Position numbers and translations under genes: made by a program. The notes below the pieces were generated by a model. It searched no databases. It was not told where the DNA came from and saw nothing but the letters and a program-made list of their open reading frames with translations. From contig CAYPWW010000047.1 of the NCBI GenBank assembly GCA_964414555.1, positions 1-19,547 of the forward strand: a stretch of DNA of 19,547 nt, read 5' to 3'. The DNA comes from Litorimonas sp964414555. Its GTDB lineage: Bacteria > Pseudomonadota > Alphaproteobacteria > Caulobacterales > Maricaulaceae. Positions 7,076-15,068 of the stretch are shown piece after piece. The number at the start of each line of letters is the position of its first letter. Positions within the stretch are counted from its first letter, which is position 1.

Positions 7076-7099
7076 AAGCCCGCCTTGCGCGGGCTTTTT
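7076..7099 (+). terminator. Intrinsic terminator closing the XRE/membrane-protein cassette
   Basis: A perfect 8-base stem, AAGCCCGC (7076-7083) with GCGGGCTT (7089-7096), a 5-base loop (CTTGC), and a T run through 7099. It lies 38 bases after the stop of membrane-protein copy 2 and ends 21 bases before the ettA ATG. It therefore also sits in or next to the ettA leader. Confidence 0.88.
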
Positions 7100-7120
7100 C
7101 ACGCTTTCATGAGACACACC

Positions 7121-8779
7121 ATGGCCCGCCAATTCTGCTATCACATGCAAGGTCTGACGAAGAAATTCGGCAATAAGACCATCCTCGATAATGTTCACCT
7201 GTCCTTTTACCCGGATGCCAAGATCGGTCTGATCGGGGTGAACGGTGCGGGTAAGTCGACCTTGATGAAAGTCATGGCGGGCGTAGACTCAGAGGTGACC
7301 GGCGAGCATTGGGCGGCCGAGGGCGTGAAAGTCGGATACCTCCCGCAGGAGCCAAAACTGGACCAAGACAAGACCGTTTGGGAAAACGTTATTGTCGGCT
7401 GTGAAGACAAGCAAATTTTTGACGAATATAACGCTGTCGCCATGAAAATGGCCGAAGAATATACCGACGAAATTATGGAAGAAATGACGGCTCTGCAAGA
7501 ACAGGTCGACGCGCGCGATGCGTGGGATATCGACAGCAAAATCGAAATGGCGATGCAGGCGCTTCGCTGTCCACCGAAAGATGATCCGGTGACATCACTC
7601 TCCGGCGGTGAAGCGCGCCGTGTCGCACTGTGTCAGCTGCTGCTCTCCAAACCTGACCTCTTGTTGCTCGATGAGCCGACCAACCATTTGGATGCGGAGA
7701 CCGTGGCGTGGCTCGAGAGCTATTTGGTGAACTATAAGGGCGCGATTATTCTGATTACCCATGATCGCTACTTCCTCGATAACATCACGAATTGGACGCT
7801 GGAGATCGACCGTGGGCGGGCTTATCCGCATGAAGGCAATTACTCGTCCTGGCTGGAAGCCAAAGGCAAGCGAATGGATCAGGAGGGCCGCGAGAGCGAC
7901 TCCAAGACCAAGGCGCTGAAGCGTGAGTTGGAGTGGATTCGCTCGAACCCGAAAGCGCGTCAGTCTAAATCGAAAGCGCGGATCAACGCCTACGAGAAGC
8001 TGCGCGATGAGGCGGAGAACGAAGTCGTTTCTCACGCCGAAATCCGTATCCCGATGGGCGAGCGTCTCGGCAATATCGTCGTCGAGGCGAATAATGTCTC
8101 CAAAGGCTTTGGCGACAAACTGCTGATTAAAGACCTGTCATTCAAACTACCACGCGGCGGGATCGTCGGCGTCATCGGCCCCAACGGTGCAGGTAAAACG
8201 ACCCTGTTCAAAATGATCACGGGCCAAGAGCAGCCCGACGAGGGCACGTTCAAGGTCGGCGAAACGGTTGAGCTCGGCTATGTTGATCAGAACCGCGCCG
8301 CGCTGGACCCGTCCAAGAATGTTTGGGAAGCTATTTCCGATAGCCTCGACATTATTGTGATGGGTAAAAGAGAAGTGCCTTCAAGGGCTTATGTCGGTGC
8401 TTTCAACTTTAAGGGCACGGACCAGCAGAAAAATGTCGGCCAGCTGTCCGGCGGTGAACGCAACCGCGTGAACCTCGCAAAGATGCTGACACGTCCGGCG
8501 AACCTGCTGTTGCTCGATGAACCGACGAACGATCTGGACCGTGAAACACTGGCTTCGCTTGAGGTCGCGCTAGAGAAATTCCCGGGTTGTGCCGTGGTGA
8601 TCTCACATGATCGCTTCTTCCTCGACCGTGTCGCGACGCATATTCTCGCCTATGAGGGCGACAGTCATGTCGAATGGTTCGAAGGCAATTTCGCCGATTA
8701 TATCGAAGACAAGAAGCGCCGTCTCGGACCAGATGCCGACATGCCGAAGAAGCTGAAATTTGTGAAATTTGAGCGGTGA
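7121..8779 (+). CDS. ettA: Energy-dependent translational throttle protein EttA (ABC-F ATPase)
   Basis: 552 residues from the ATG at 7121, matching the usual EttA length (about 555). EttA binds the ribosomal E site and gates entry into elongation according to the ADP/ATP ratio. Two ABC domains are seen: Walker A 'GVNGAGKST' (39-47) and 'GPNGAGKTT', signatures 'LSGGEARRVAL' and 'LSGGERNRVNL', and Walker B 'LLLLDEPTNHLD' and 'LLLLDEPTNDLD'. A linker with 'LEWIRSNPKARQSKSKARI' and the EttA-typical ending 'DSHVEWFEGNFADYIEDKKRRLG' are also present. There are no membrane segments. An alternative TTG start at 7085 would place the terminator hairpin inside the coding sequence and is rejected. It converges on the lipoprotein gene with one base between them. 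Confidence 0.95.
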   Translation: MARQFCYHMQGLTKKFGNKTILDNVHLSFYPDAKIGLIGVNGAGKSTLMKVMAGVDSEVTGEHWAAEGVKVGYLPQEPKLDQDKTVWENVIVGCEDKQIFDEYNAVAMKMAEEYTDEIMEEMTALQEQVDARDAWDIDSKIEMAMQALRCPPKDDPVTSLSGGEARRVALCQLLLSKPDLLLLDEPTNHLDAETVAWLESYLVNYKGAIILITHDRYFLDNITNWTLEIDRGRAYPHEGNYSSWLEAKGKRMDQEGRESDSKTKALKRELEWIRSNPKARQSKSKARINAYEKLRDEAENEVVSHAEIRIPMGERLGNIVVEANNVSKGFGDKLLIKDLSFKLPRGGIVGVIGPNGAGKTTLFKMITGQEQPDEGTFKVGETVELGYVDQNRAALDPSKNVWEAISDSLDIIVMGKREVPSRAYVGAFNFKGTDQQKNVGQLSGGERNRVNLAKMLTRPANLLLLDEPTNDLDRETLASLEVALEKFPGCAVVISHDRFFLDRVATHILAYEGDSHVEWFEGNFADYIEDKKRRLGPDADMPKKLKFVKFER

Positions 8780-8780
8780 T

Positions 8781-9485
8781 CTACTCGGCCTCACATTTTC
8801 CATAGGCTTCGGAATAAGGCTGCCCAAAACACGCAATGAAATCATTCATAACGTTGAGATTCATGGGCTGATCGACAAATCCATCAGGCATGTTCACGTC
8901 GGGATTGTCATCCAGAAATTTCTGACGGGACGCTTTCAGGTCTTCGGAGACGGGATGTTTCGCGAGTTGATCTCTTAGCTTGATAAGTTTGGGCCTATCC
9001 TGACGCAAAAATGCAATCGTGCCGTCTACGTAATAGTTCCACTCCGGTCCGTGGCTGTTATCTTTGGGTTCATAGGTTTTTTCAAAATATGCAATGGCGG
9101 CGTCATAATCTCCCTCTGTCGCCAAAAGTTGCCCCGTATGCCAGAAAATGATGTCGGAGCCTCCGCCGGCTGTGAGGTCATGGCGTGCGACATAGGCCTC
9201 TAGCAGGGAGATAGCGGCGCCATTGCAGCCCTCCTCATAAGACACAGCTCTCCAGCCGCCGGTCATGTCCTGATCGAAGGCCTGCTGGTCCAGTGTCATC
9301 AACCGCTCAAACTCCGCTACATCCACGCCGCAAAGTGTGAGCTTATTGCGCTGGGCGTCTGAGAATTCCGCAAAGGTCGAGGGGGAGGGCGCAGGGCTGG
9401 TCTGTGTCTCAGCCGTTTCGGTCTGAGCGCTGCAGGCAGACAGGAGTAAGAAACTCGTGCCTAAGATGATGTATTTCTGGAACAT
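8781..9485 (-). CDS. Lipoprotein of unknown function with a TPR-like helical segment
   Basis: 234 residues. The N-terminus is a lipoprotein signal peptide: basic start, hydrophobic core, lipobox 'LLSAC' with Cys18, then a Ser/Thr/Pro/Glu-rich spacer to about residue 37. The mature part is acidic and helical. One stretch, 'TGQLLATEGDYDAAIAYFEKTYE', fits a single TPR-like helix pair. Three further cysteines occur ('TLCGV', 'EEGCNG', 'IACFG') and another lies near the C-terminus ('YGKCEAE'), so disulfides are possible in the periplasm. I recognise no family. A strong GGGAGAG lies just before the ATG. It is a single-gene unit, convergent with ettA. Confidence 0.8.
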   Translation of the reverse strand: MFQKYIILGTSFLLLSACSAQTETAETQTSPAPSPSTFAEFSDAQRNKLTLCGVDVAEFERLMTLDQQAFDQDMTGGWRAVSYEEGCNGAAISLLEAYVARHDLTAGGGSDIIFWHTGQLLATEGDYDAAIAYFEKTYEPKDNSHGPEWNYYVDGTIAFLRQDRPKLIKLRDQLAKHPVSEDLKASRQKFLDDNPDVNMPDGFVDQPMNLNVMNDFIACFGQPYSEAYGKCEAE

Positions 9486-9506
9486 GTTTTCTCTCCCGCA
9501 TTAAAA

Positions 9507-9521
9507 TGTAACTATATTACA
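9507..9521 (-). promoter_or_regulatory. Possible promoter/operator of the lipoprotein gene
   Basis: TGTAA-CTATA-TTACA is an inverted repeat with 5-base arms. Read on the minus strand it contains TATAGT, a fair -10 box preceded by TG at the extended position. No convincing -35 is seen (TCGACA is 15 bases upstream). It lies 22 bases before the lipoprotein start. Confidence 0.35.
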
Positions 9522-9649
9522 AAACAGGCCTTGTCGAGAGGCCTTTCAAATCTGCGCCACGTCACATTCTCCCGCTCTCCGCCCGCCTTAACACCTCATT
9601 CACCACGTCCGTTCAGTGCCTGTTTGCCAATTTCCGTTACGCGCGGGAT

Positions 9650-11180
9650 ATGGATATCCTGAATTACATCACCGACTATCTCTCGGGCCATTTTACTGTC
9701 ACGGGGTATCGAACCTATTGGCTCTATCTGGTCAGTGCGGCGGTGATTGGCTTTGCTGTCTATTTGAAAACGGTCAAGCGCGATTGGTCGCTGTCGGGTG
9801 CCGTGAAATTCCTCTTTCCGAAAGAGGTTTATTTGCACCGTTCCAGCTTTGTCGATTACGGATTTTTCGCGATCAACGCCTTCCTCATGCTGCTCTTGAT
9901 CTCGCCTATCGTGCGTCAGCTGGGGCCTGGGACAACGTCATTCTTGGCGGGCATTCTGCAAGATTTGGATGTGCCGTCTATGTCAGGTACGCCTGCTTGG
10001 GCGCCGGTTGTCTATTTCATCGCTTTTGTGCTGGTGGGGGATTTCATGATCTTCCTGTCGCATTGGCTGCAACATCGTGTGCCGTTCTTGTGGCAGTTCC
10101 ACAAAGTTCACCACGCGGCCGAAGTCCTGAACCCGCTGACCGTTTATCGCCAGCATCCGATGGATTTGGCTTTGTCGTCTGGGATGTTCCTCACAGGGAC
10201 AGCGACGGTGACCGTATTGTTTTCGCATATTTTCGGCGAAGTCTTCTCGGTCAAGTTATATGGCGGCCTGACAGCTGTGACGCTGTTATTCTATGTGTTC
10301 GGCTATAATTTGCGCCATTCGCATATCCGCATTGGCTTTGGCAAAACGCTCGATAAATGGCTCGTCAGCCCGGAACAGCATCAGCTCCACCATTCCTATG
10401 TTGAAGCGCATTGGGACAAGAATATGGGCTTGATTTTTGCTGTCTGGGATCGTCTGTTCAGATGCCATTATCTCCCTGCCAAGGATGAAGAGATTAAGCT
10501 CGGCCTGCCCAATGACGAGCATAAAGAATACAGCAATCCGATCGCGTGCTATATCGTGCCGTTCAAAAAAGCCTTCCGCTTTAACAAGGGCGCGCTGGCG
10601 GCGTGGGCTGTCGCGATGCTCGGCTTGTCGACGGCCTCTATGGCGGCGGGTCGCTTTGCGCCGCCGACGTTGCATCTAGAAGACCTGACGTGGACCGAAG
10701 TCGATCAGGCTTTGGAAGAGGGCTATCGCGCGATCATCATCCCAACGGGTGGGACAGAGCAAAACGGGCCGCACGCCATATTGGGCAAGCATAATAAGAT
10801 CATACGCCACACGGCAGAAGAAGTCGCTAAACGCCACGGCAAGACACTCGTCGCGCCCGTCATGGCCTATGTGCCGGAAGGCTCGATCAGCCCGCGCCGC
10901 GGTCATATGCGTTATGCGGGGACGCTGTCTTTGCGCGAAGAAGTCTTTGAGATGGTGCTGGAAGATACGGCCNNNNNNNNNNNNNNNNNNNNNNNNNNNN
11001 NNNNNNNNNNNNNNNNNNNNNNNNNNNNNNNNNNNNNNNNNNNNNNNNNNNNNNNNNNNNNNNNNNNNNNNNCCAGAAATCGGCGAGACGATGCTAGAGC
11101 TAAAAATCGAAGCCGCCTTGGCCCAGATCGAACGCGAAGAGATCGCCGCGACCCGTCAGGCGAAACGCGCAGACGATTGA
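9650..11180 (+). CDS. Sterol-desaturase-type di-iron membrane domain fused to a creatininase-family domain (assembly gap inside)
   Basis: Residues 1-310 are a fatty-acid hydroxylase/sterol desaturase-type protein with several membrane spans and the three histidine boxes: 'HWLQH' (138-142), 'HKVHH' (151-155) and 'HQLHH' (244-248). Residues 314-334 form a new hydrophobic stretch ending in 'ASMAAG', like a signal peptide or extra span. A creatininase-family domain then begins: 'LTWTEVDQALEEGYRAIIIP', 'GGTEQNGPH' (metal ligands Glu370, His375) and 'GHMRYAGTLSL'. The gap starts exactly on a codon boundary after residue 441. After it, a frame ending at 11180 gives 35 residues of a plausible C-terminal helix. 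The two sides are in phase only if the true gap is a multiple of three; about 100 residues of the creatininase core seem to be missing. Substrates are unknown. The fused stretch (residues 1-441) is read without any gap, so the fusion is real in this sequence. Confidence 0.85.
10973..11072. other. Assembly gap (100 N)
   Basis: Exactly 100 N, a placeholder of unknown length. It removes the middle of the creatininase-family domain. Confidence 0.98.
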
Positions 11181-11211
11181 CAAGGACGGCGCTGGCGCGT
11201 CATCTGTACCC

Positions 11212-13107
11212 ATGTTGAGATTTCTTGCTGCCGCATTTCTAACCCTCTCGCTCTCTGCCTGTGCAGAAGCGCAAGAGTCGAATGTGCCGCCGATCCTTGT
11301 GGATCAGTTCGGCTATCTCCCGAACCTGAATAAGATCGCCGTCATTAAAGACCCGCAGATCGGCTTTGATGCCGGGCGGAATTTCACACCGAGTGGGCGC
11401 TATGCTGTCATTGATCGCGCGACGGGGCAGGTTGCGCATCAAGGCACGCCAAAAGCTTGGCGCGGCGGTGCGACAGATAAAAACTCCGGCGATAGGGTCT
11501 GGCACTATGATTTTTCATCGGTGACAAAACCGGGCCGCTATGTCGTGCGCGATTTAGATCGTGGCGTGGATAGCTATGGGTTTGAGATTTCGCCGAACGT
11601 CTACACGCCCCTCCTTAAGACAGCGTTCAAGACGCTCTATCTCCAGCGGGCAGGGTTTGAGAAGCGCGCACCTTTTGCGCCAGCGGGATTTGCGGACAAG
11701 GCCTCGCATCTCGGCCCCGGGCAGGACCCGCAATCGCGCCTGTTCTCGCAGCCTGACAATGCCGCGACGGAACGCGATCTGCGCGGCGGGTGGTATGACG
11801 CGGGCGATTACAATAAATATACCAGCTGGACCGCGAATTACGTGACGTGGTTGCTGGCGGCCTATCTCGAAAATCCAGCCGTCTGGACCGATGATTTCGG
11901 CATTCCGGAATCGGGCAATGGCGTGCCGGATATTCTGGATGAGGTCCGCTGGGGCTTGGCGTGGTTAGAGCGGATGCAGAACCGCGACGGGGCGATGCTC
12001 TCTGTCCAAGGTCTCAGCGAAGCCTCCCCGCCGTCCAAAGCGACGGGCCCAAGCCTCTACGGCCCGCCCAACACGTCCGCGACGGTTACATCGGCAGGTG
12101 CATTTGCCATGGCCGCCAAAGTCTATGGCACGAGACCTGAGTTTGCCGGGGACGCGGCGCGATATGCCAAACGCGCGCGTGCGGCGTGGCAATGGGCATC
12201 GAAGAATCCGTCCGTGAAATTCTACAATAATGACGAACGCAGCAATTCGCTCCAACTCGCGGCTGGTCAGCAAGAGGTCGAGCCAGACCGCCTCGCCAAA
12301 AAATGGCTTATCGCGGCGATCCATATGGATGCGATGAAGCCCAACGCGGCCCTCGCGCGGGAGATCCAAGCGCTTTATGACGAGGTGAAGCCCATGGACG
12401 CGGCGACGCCCAATGGCTTTGAAGGCTATCTAGCGTTTGAGATGCTCTATCATGCGCGCCAGCCCAAGACGTCCAAAGCTTTCGCCAAACGCATCCGCCG
12501 GGACTATGAGGCGAACCTGCTCAACGGCTATAATGCTTGGCCAAGTGTGGTGGATCGCGAAGATCCTTACGGTGCCTATGTTGACGGCTATTGGTGGGGC
12601 AGTAATTCCACGAAATCCCGACGTGGCTCTGTCTTCACGCAAGCGGTTCATGCGGATCTCGGCGACCGTCCCGCACGCGATTATATGAATGCGGGTGCGG
12701 GGTATCTGCATTATCTTCACGGTGTGAACCCGTTGGGCAAGTCCTATCTGTCCAATATGGGCGGGCAGGGCGCGGAGAACTCTGTCTCGCAATTTTATCA
12801 TATCTGGTATGCGGATAAGACCGATTGGGACGAGGTCGGTGTGTCAAAATATGGCCCCGCGCCCGGTTTCCTCGTCGGCGGTCCCAATGACAGCTATGAA
12901 CGCGATGCGTGCTGCGCCACGGGCTGTGGTGGCTATGGCGCGCGCATGTGCAAAATCCCCGTCAAACGCCCGCCATCAGGGCAGCCACCCGCAAAATCCT
13001 ACACGGACTTTAACGAAGGCTGGCCTCTGAACAGTTGGTCCGTGACGGAGAACTCGAATTCCTATCAGATCGCCTATCTGCGCCTCTTGTCGAAATATGC
13101 GAGATAG
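11212..13107 (+). CDS. Glycoside hydrolase family 9 (endoglucanase-type) lipoprotein
   Basis: 631 residues. The signal peptide has the lipobox 'LSLSAC' with Cys17, so the protein is probably anchored in the outer or inner membrane, facing outward or into the periplasm. Residues 25-125 look like the CelD-type Ig-like N-terminal domain ('ILVDQFGYLPNLNKIAVI', 'VWHYDFSSVTKPGRYVV'). The GH9 barrel follows, with 'GGWYDAGDYNKY' (catalytic base region, Asp196/Asp199), 'ESGNGVPDILDEVRWGL', 'YLHGVNPLGKSYLSNMG' and the closing 'WSVTENSNSYQIAYL' with the proton-donor Glu613. GH9 enzymes cut beta-1,4-glucans by inversion. Just before the end, 'ERDACCATGCGGYGARMC' holds four cysteines. The gene starts 31 bases after the desaturase-creatininase stop and may be co-transcribed. 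No Shine-Dalgarno is close to the ATG. The substrate (cellulose, mixed-linkage or algal glucan) is not determined. Confidence 0.92.
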   Translation: MLRFLAAAFLTLSLSACAEAQESNVPPILVDQFGYLPNLNKIAVIKDPQIGFDAGRNFTPSGRYAVIDRATGQVAHQGTPKAWRGGATDKNSGDRVWHYDFSSVTKPGRYVVRDLDRGVDSYGFEISPNVYTPLLKTAFKTLYLQRAGFEKRAPFAPAGFADKASHLGPGQDPQSRLFSQPDNAATERDLRGGWYDAGDYNKYTSWTANYVTWLLAAYLENPAVWTDDFGIPESGNGVPDILDEVRWGLAWLERMQNRDGAMLSVQGLSEASPPSKATGPSLYGPPNTSATVTSAGAFAMAAKVYGTRPEFAGDAARYAKRARAAWQWASKNPSVKFYNNDERSNSLQLAAGQQEVEPDRLAKKWLIAAIHMDAMKPNAALAREIQALYDEVKPMDAATPNGFEGYLAFEMLYHARQPKTSKAFAKRIRRDYEANLLNGYNAWPSVVDREDPYGAYVDGYWWGSNSTKSRRGSVFTQAVHADLGDRPARDYMNAGAGYLHYLHGVNPLGKSYLSNMGGQGAENSVSQFYHIWYADKTDWDEVGVSKYGPAPGFLVGGPNDSYERDACCATGCGGYGARMCKIPVKRPPSGQPPAKSYTDFNEGWPLNSWSVTENSNSYQIAYLRLLSKYAR

Positions 13108-13112
13108 ATACC

Positions 13113-13132
13113 ATATAAAGGTTTCTTTATAT
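13113..13132 (+). promoter_or_regulatory. ArsR-type operator before the HTH-methyltransferase/metF operon
   Basis: A perfect inverted repeat with 8-base arms and a 4-base spacer, ATATAAAG-GTTT-CTTTATAT. It lies 6 bases after the GH9 stop and 24 bases before the ATG of the ArsR-like gene. Size and spacing fit a dimeric winged-helix ArsR protein. A -10-like GATATA follows at 13135-13140. Confidence 0.75.
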
Positions 13133-13156
13133 CTGATATAGCGCTAAGCGGCGCAC

Positions 13157-14122
13157 ATGGAGTCGTACGCCTCAGCCCTGAAAACGCTCGGTCATGTGGA
13201 TCGTCTGCGCATCCTTGCGCTGCTGTCGCAAGGTGAGCTGACGGTCAGCGAGCTGGTGCAAATCCTCGACCTCTCGCAACCGCGCGTGACGCAATATATA
13301 AAGACGATGGAAGCGGCGGGCATATTGGAGCGCTTAAAAGAGGGCAGTTGGGTCTTCTCACGCCTGCGTCGGAATAACGCTGGCCTATCCGCCGTTGTGG
13401 CCAGCGTGCTGTCGGCGCTGCCCAAAGATGATCCTGTCCTGCAAGCCGATCAGGGACGATTGGATGATGTACGGGCAGAGCGCTCGAAACAGGCGGAGGC
13501 CTTCTTCACCGATGTTGCGAATGATCGCGGGCAGCTGGGCCATGAATACCTCCCGCAAGCCGATATAGAGGCCGCGATGTTGGCGCTGCTGCCAGTGCAG
13601 GATTTCGACTATATGATCGATCTCGGCACGGGCACGGGGCGGATGCTGGAAGTCTTTGCACCGCATATTGCGCGCGGGGCAGGCGTCGACGCGAGTGTCG
13701 ATATGCTGAAGGTCGCGCGGCACAAACTGGCCGACGATGCGTTCGCCCATATTTCTGTGCAGCAAGCCGACCTCAACGATACGCCGCTGGCTGATGGTCG
13801 TGCAGATCTCGTGACCCTGCATCAGGTTTTGCACTTCCTCGATGATCCGGTTCTGGCAATCCGTGAAGCTGCCCGGTTGCTTGTGTCCGGCGGGCATCTC
13901 CTCGTCACGGATTTCGCGCCGCATCGGCTGGATATCTACCGCGAAGAATATGCGCATCGCCGCCTCGGATTTGCCGATGCCGAAATTGAGAGTGCTTTCG
14001 CCGATTGCGGCTTTGCCCCCGTGGACAGCCGCGCCATCGCCGCCCCGAATGATACAACACCCACTATCAAAATCTGGTATGCTGTGAAGTCTGCCGTCGC
14101 TCGCCCTGCGCAGAAAGCCTGA
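13157..14122 (+). CDS. ArsR-family HTH fused to a SAM-dependent methyltransferase
   Basis: 321 residues. Residues 1-90 are an ArsR winged helix ('LGHVDRLRILALLSQGELTV', 'SELVQILDLSQPRVTQYIK'). The metal-sensing Cys box of classic ArsR proteins is absent ('ELTVSELVQIL' carries no Cys), so it is not an arsenic/zinc-type sensor. Residues 130-300 are a class I methyltransferase: motif I 'MIDLGTGTGRMLEV' (153-166), acidic 'AGVDASVDML', 'QQADLNDTPLADGRADLV' and 'LLVSGGHLLVTDF'. A perfect palindrome lies just upstream, and metF follows 10 bases downstream. Inference: the methyltransferase domain senses SAM or S-adenosylhomocysteine and controls the operon, in the way the ArsR-family regulator SahR responds to SAH. 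An actual methyl-transfer activity is an alternative. Confidence 0.88.
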   Translation: MESYASALKTLGHVDRLRILALLSQGELTVSELVQILDLSQPRVTQYIKTMEAAGILERLKEGSWVFSRLRRNNAGLSAVVASVLSALPKDDPVLQADQGRLDDVRAERSKQAEAFFTDVANDRGQLGHEYLPQADIEAAMLALLPVQDFDYMIDLGTGTGRMLEVFAPHIARGAGVDASVDMLKVARHKLADDAFAHISVQQADLNDTPLADGRADLVTLHQVLHFLDDPVLAIREAARLLVSGGHLLVTDFAPHRLDIYREEYAHRRLGFADAEIESAFADCGFAPVDSRAIAAPNDTTPTIKIWYAVKSAVARPAQKA

Positions 14123-14132
14123 AGAGACCCCC

Positions 14133-15068
14133 ATGAACGCTCGTCTGCCAAAACGTGATCCCAATGCCCCCGTCGGCGCGATTGCCCGCACCTCTGCCGC
14201 GTCACCCGATCTGAAAGTTAGTTTCGAGTTTTTCCCGCCGAAGAACCAAAAGATGGAAGACCGTCTGTGGAGCGCGATTGAAAAGCTGGAACCGCTACAA
14301 CCGAATTTTGTCTCGGTCACCTACGGCGCGGGTGGTTCAACGCGTGAACGTACGCATCGCACGGTGGAGCGTATGGTGCGGGAGACGAATTTCGCTCCGG
14401 CCGCGCATCTGACCTGTGTGGATGCGACGCGCGAAGAAATTGACGCTGTCGCCCAAGCCTATTGGGATGCGGGTGTTCGCCATGTCGTTGCCCTGCGCGG
14501 GGACCCGTCTGACGGGATTGGCGAGGCCTATACACCGCACCCAGATGGGTATGCCTATGCAACAGACCTCACCGAGGGCCTCAAGCGTATCGGCGATTTC
14601 GAAGTGTCCGTCTCGGCCTATCCAGAGCGTCATCCCGAGAGTACGGATTGGAATACGGAGATCGACAATCTGAAACGTAAAGTCGACGCGGGCGCAGATC
14701 GCGCAATTACGCAGTTTTTCTTCTCGCCGGATGTATTCTGGCGTTTCCAAGACCGGGTGCTGGACGCGGGGATAGATATCCCCATTGTGCCAGGATTGAT
14801 GCTCCAGCCGAATTTTAAGGGTCTAAAGCGCATGTCTAAAATGTGCGGCGTGTCTGTGCCGGATTGGTATGCGAACCTGTTCGATGGCCTCGACGAAGAT
14901 CCCGTCACGCGCGATATGCTAACAGCGACGCTGGCCGCGGAGCTGACGGCAGAACTGCATGATCGTGGTGTGGATCACTTCCATCTCTACACGCTCAACC
15001 GTGCAGAGATCGCGACATCGGTCAGCCGCGTGCTTGGCCTGCACCACCGTGGAAAGGTCGCTGCATAA
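14133..15068 (+). CDS. metF: 5,10-methylenetetrahydrofolate reductase
   Basis: 311 residues, the usual length for MetF. This FAD enzyme reduces methylenetetrahydrofolate to methyltetrahydrofolate, the methyl donor for methionine synthase; it is cytoplasmic. Motifs in order: 'VSFEFFPPKN' with the catalytic Glu, 'FVSVTYGAGGSTRERT', 'AHLTCVDAT', 'VVALRGDP' (flavin contact), 'ITQFFFSPDVFWRF', 'PIVPGLMLQP' and the C-terminal 'DHFHLYTLNRAE'. A 25-residue N-terminal extension rich in Pro/Ala/Arg precedes the barrel. The ATG is 10 bases after the HTH-methyltransferase stop. Its own stop shares one base with the next start (TAATG), so three genes form one translationally coupled operon. Confidence 0.96.
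   Translation: MNARLPKRDPNAPVGAIARTSAASPDLKVSFEFFPPKNQKMEDRLWSAIEKLEPLQPNFVSVTYGAGGSTRERTHRTVERMVRETNFAPAAHLTCVDATREEIDAVAQAYWDAGVRHVVALRGDPSDGIGEAYTPHPDGYAYATDLTEGLKRIGDFEVSVSAYPERHPESTDWNTEIDNLKRKVDAGADRAITQFFFSPDVFWRFQDRVLDAGIDIPIVPGLMLQPNFKGLKRMSKMCGVSVPDWYANLFDGLDEDPVTRDMLTATLAAELTAELHDRGVDHFHLYTLNRAEIATSVSRVLGLHHRGKVAA

Noticed and set aside
7085..7120. Upstream TTG start for ettA
   Set aside because: It would translate half of the terminator hairpin and its T run; the family start MARQF fits the ATG at 7121.
13385..14320. 311-codon minus-strand open frame opposite the ArsR-methyltransferase and metF starts
   Set aside because: It spans two well-supported genes on the other strand and shows no recognisable motif.
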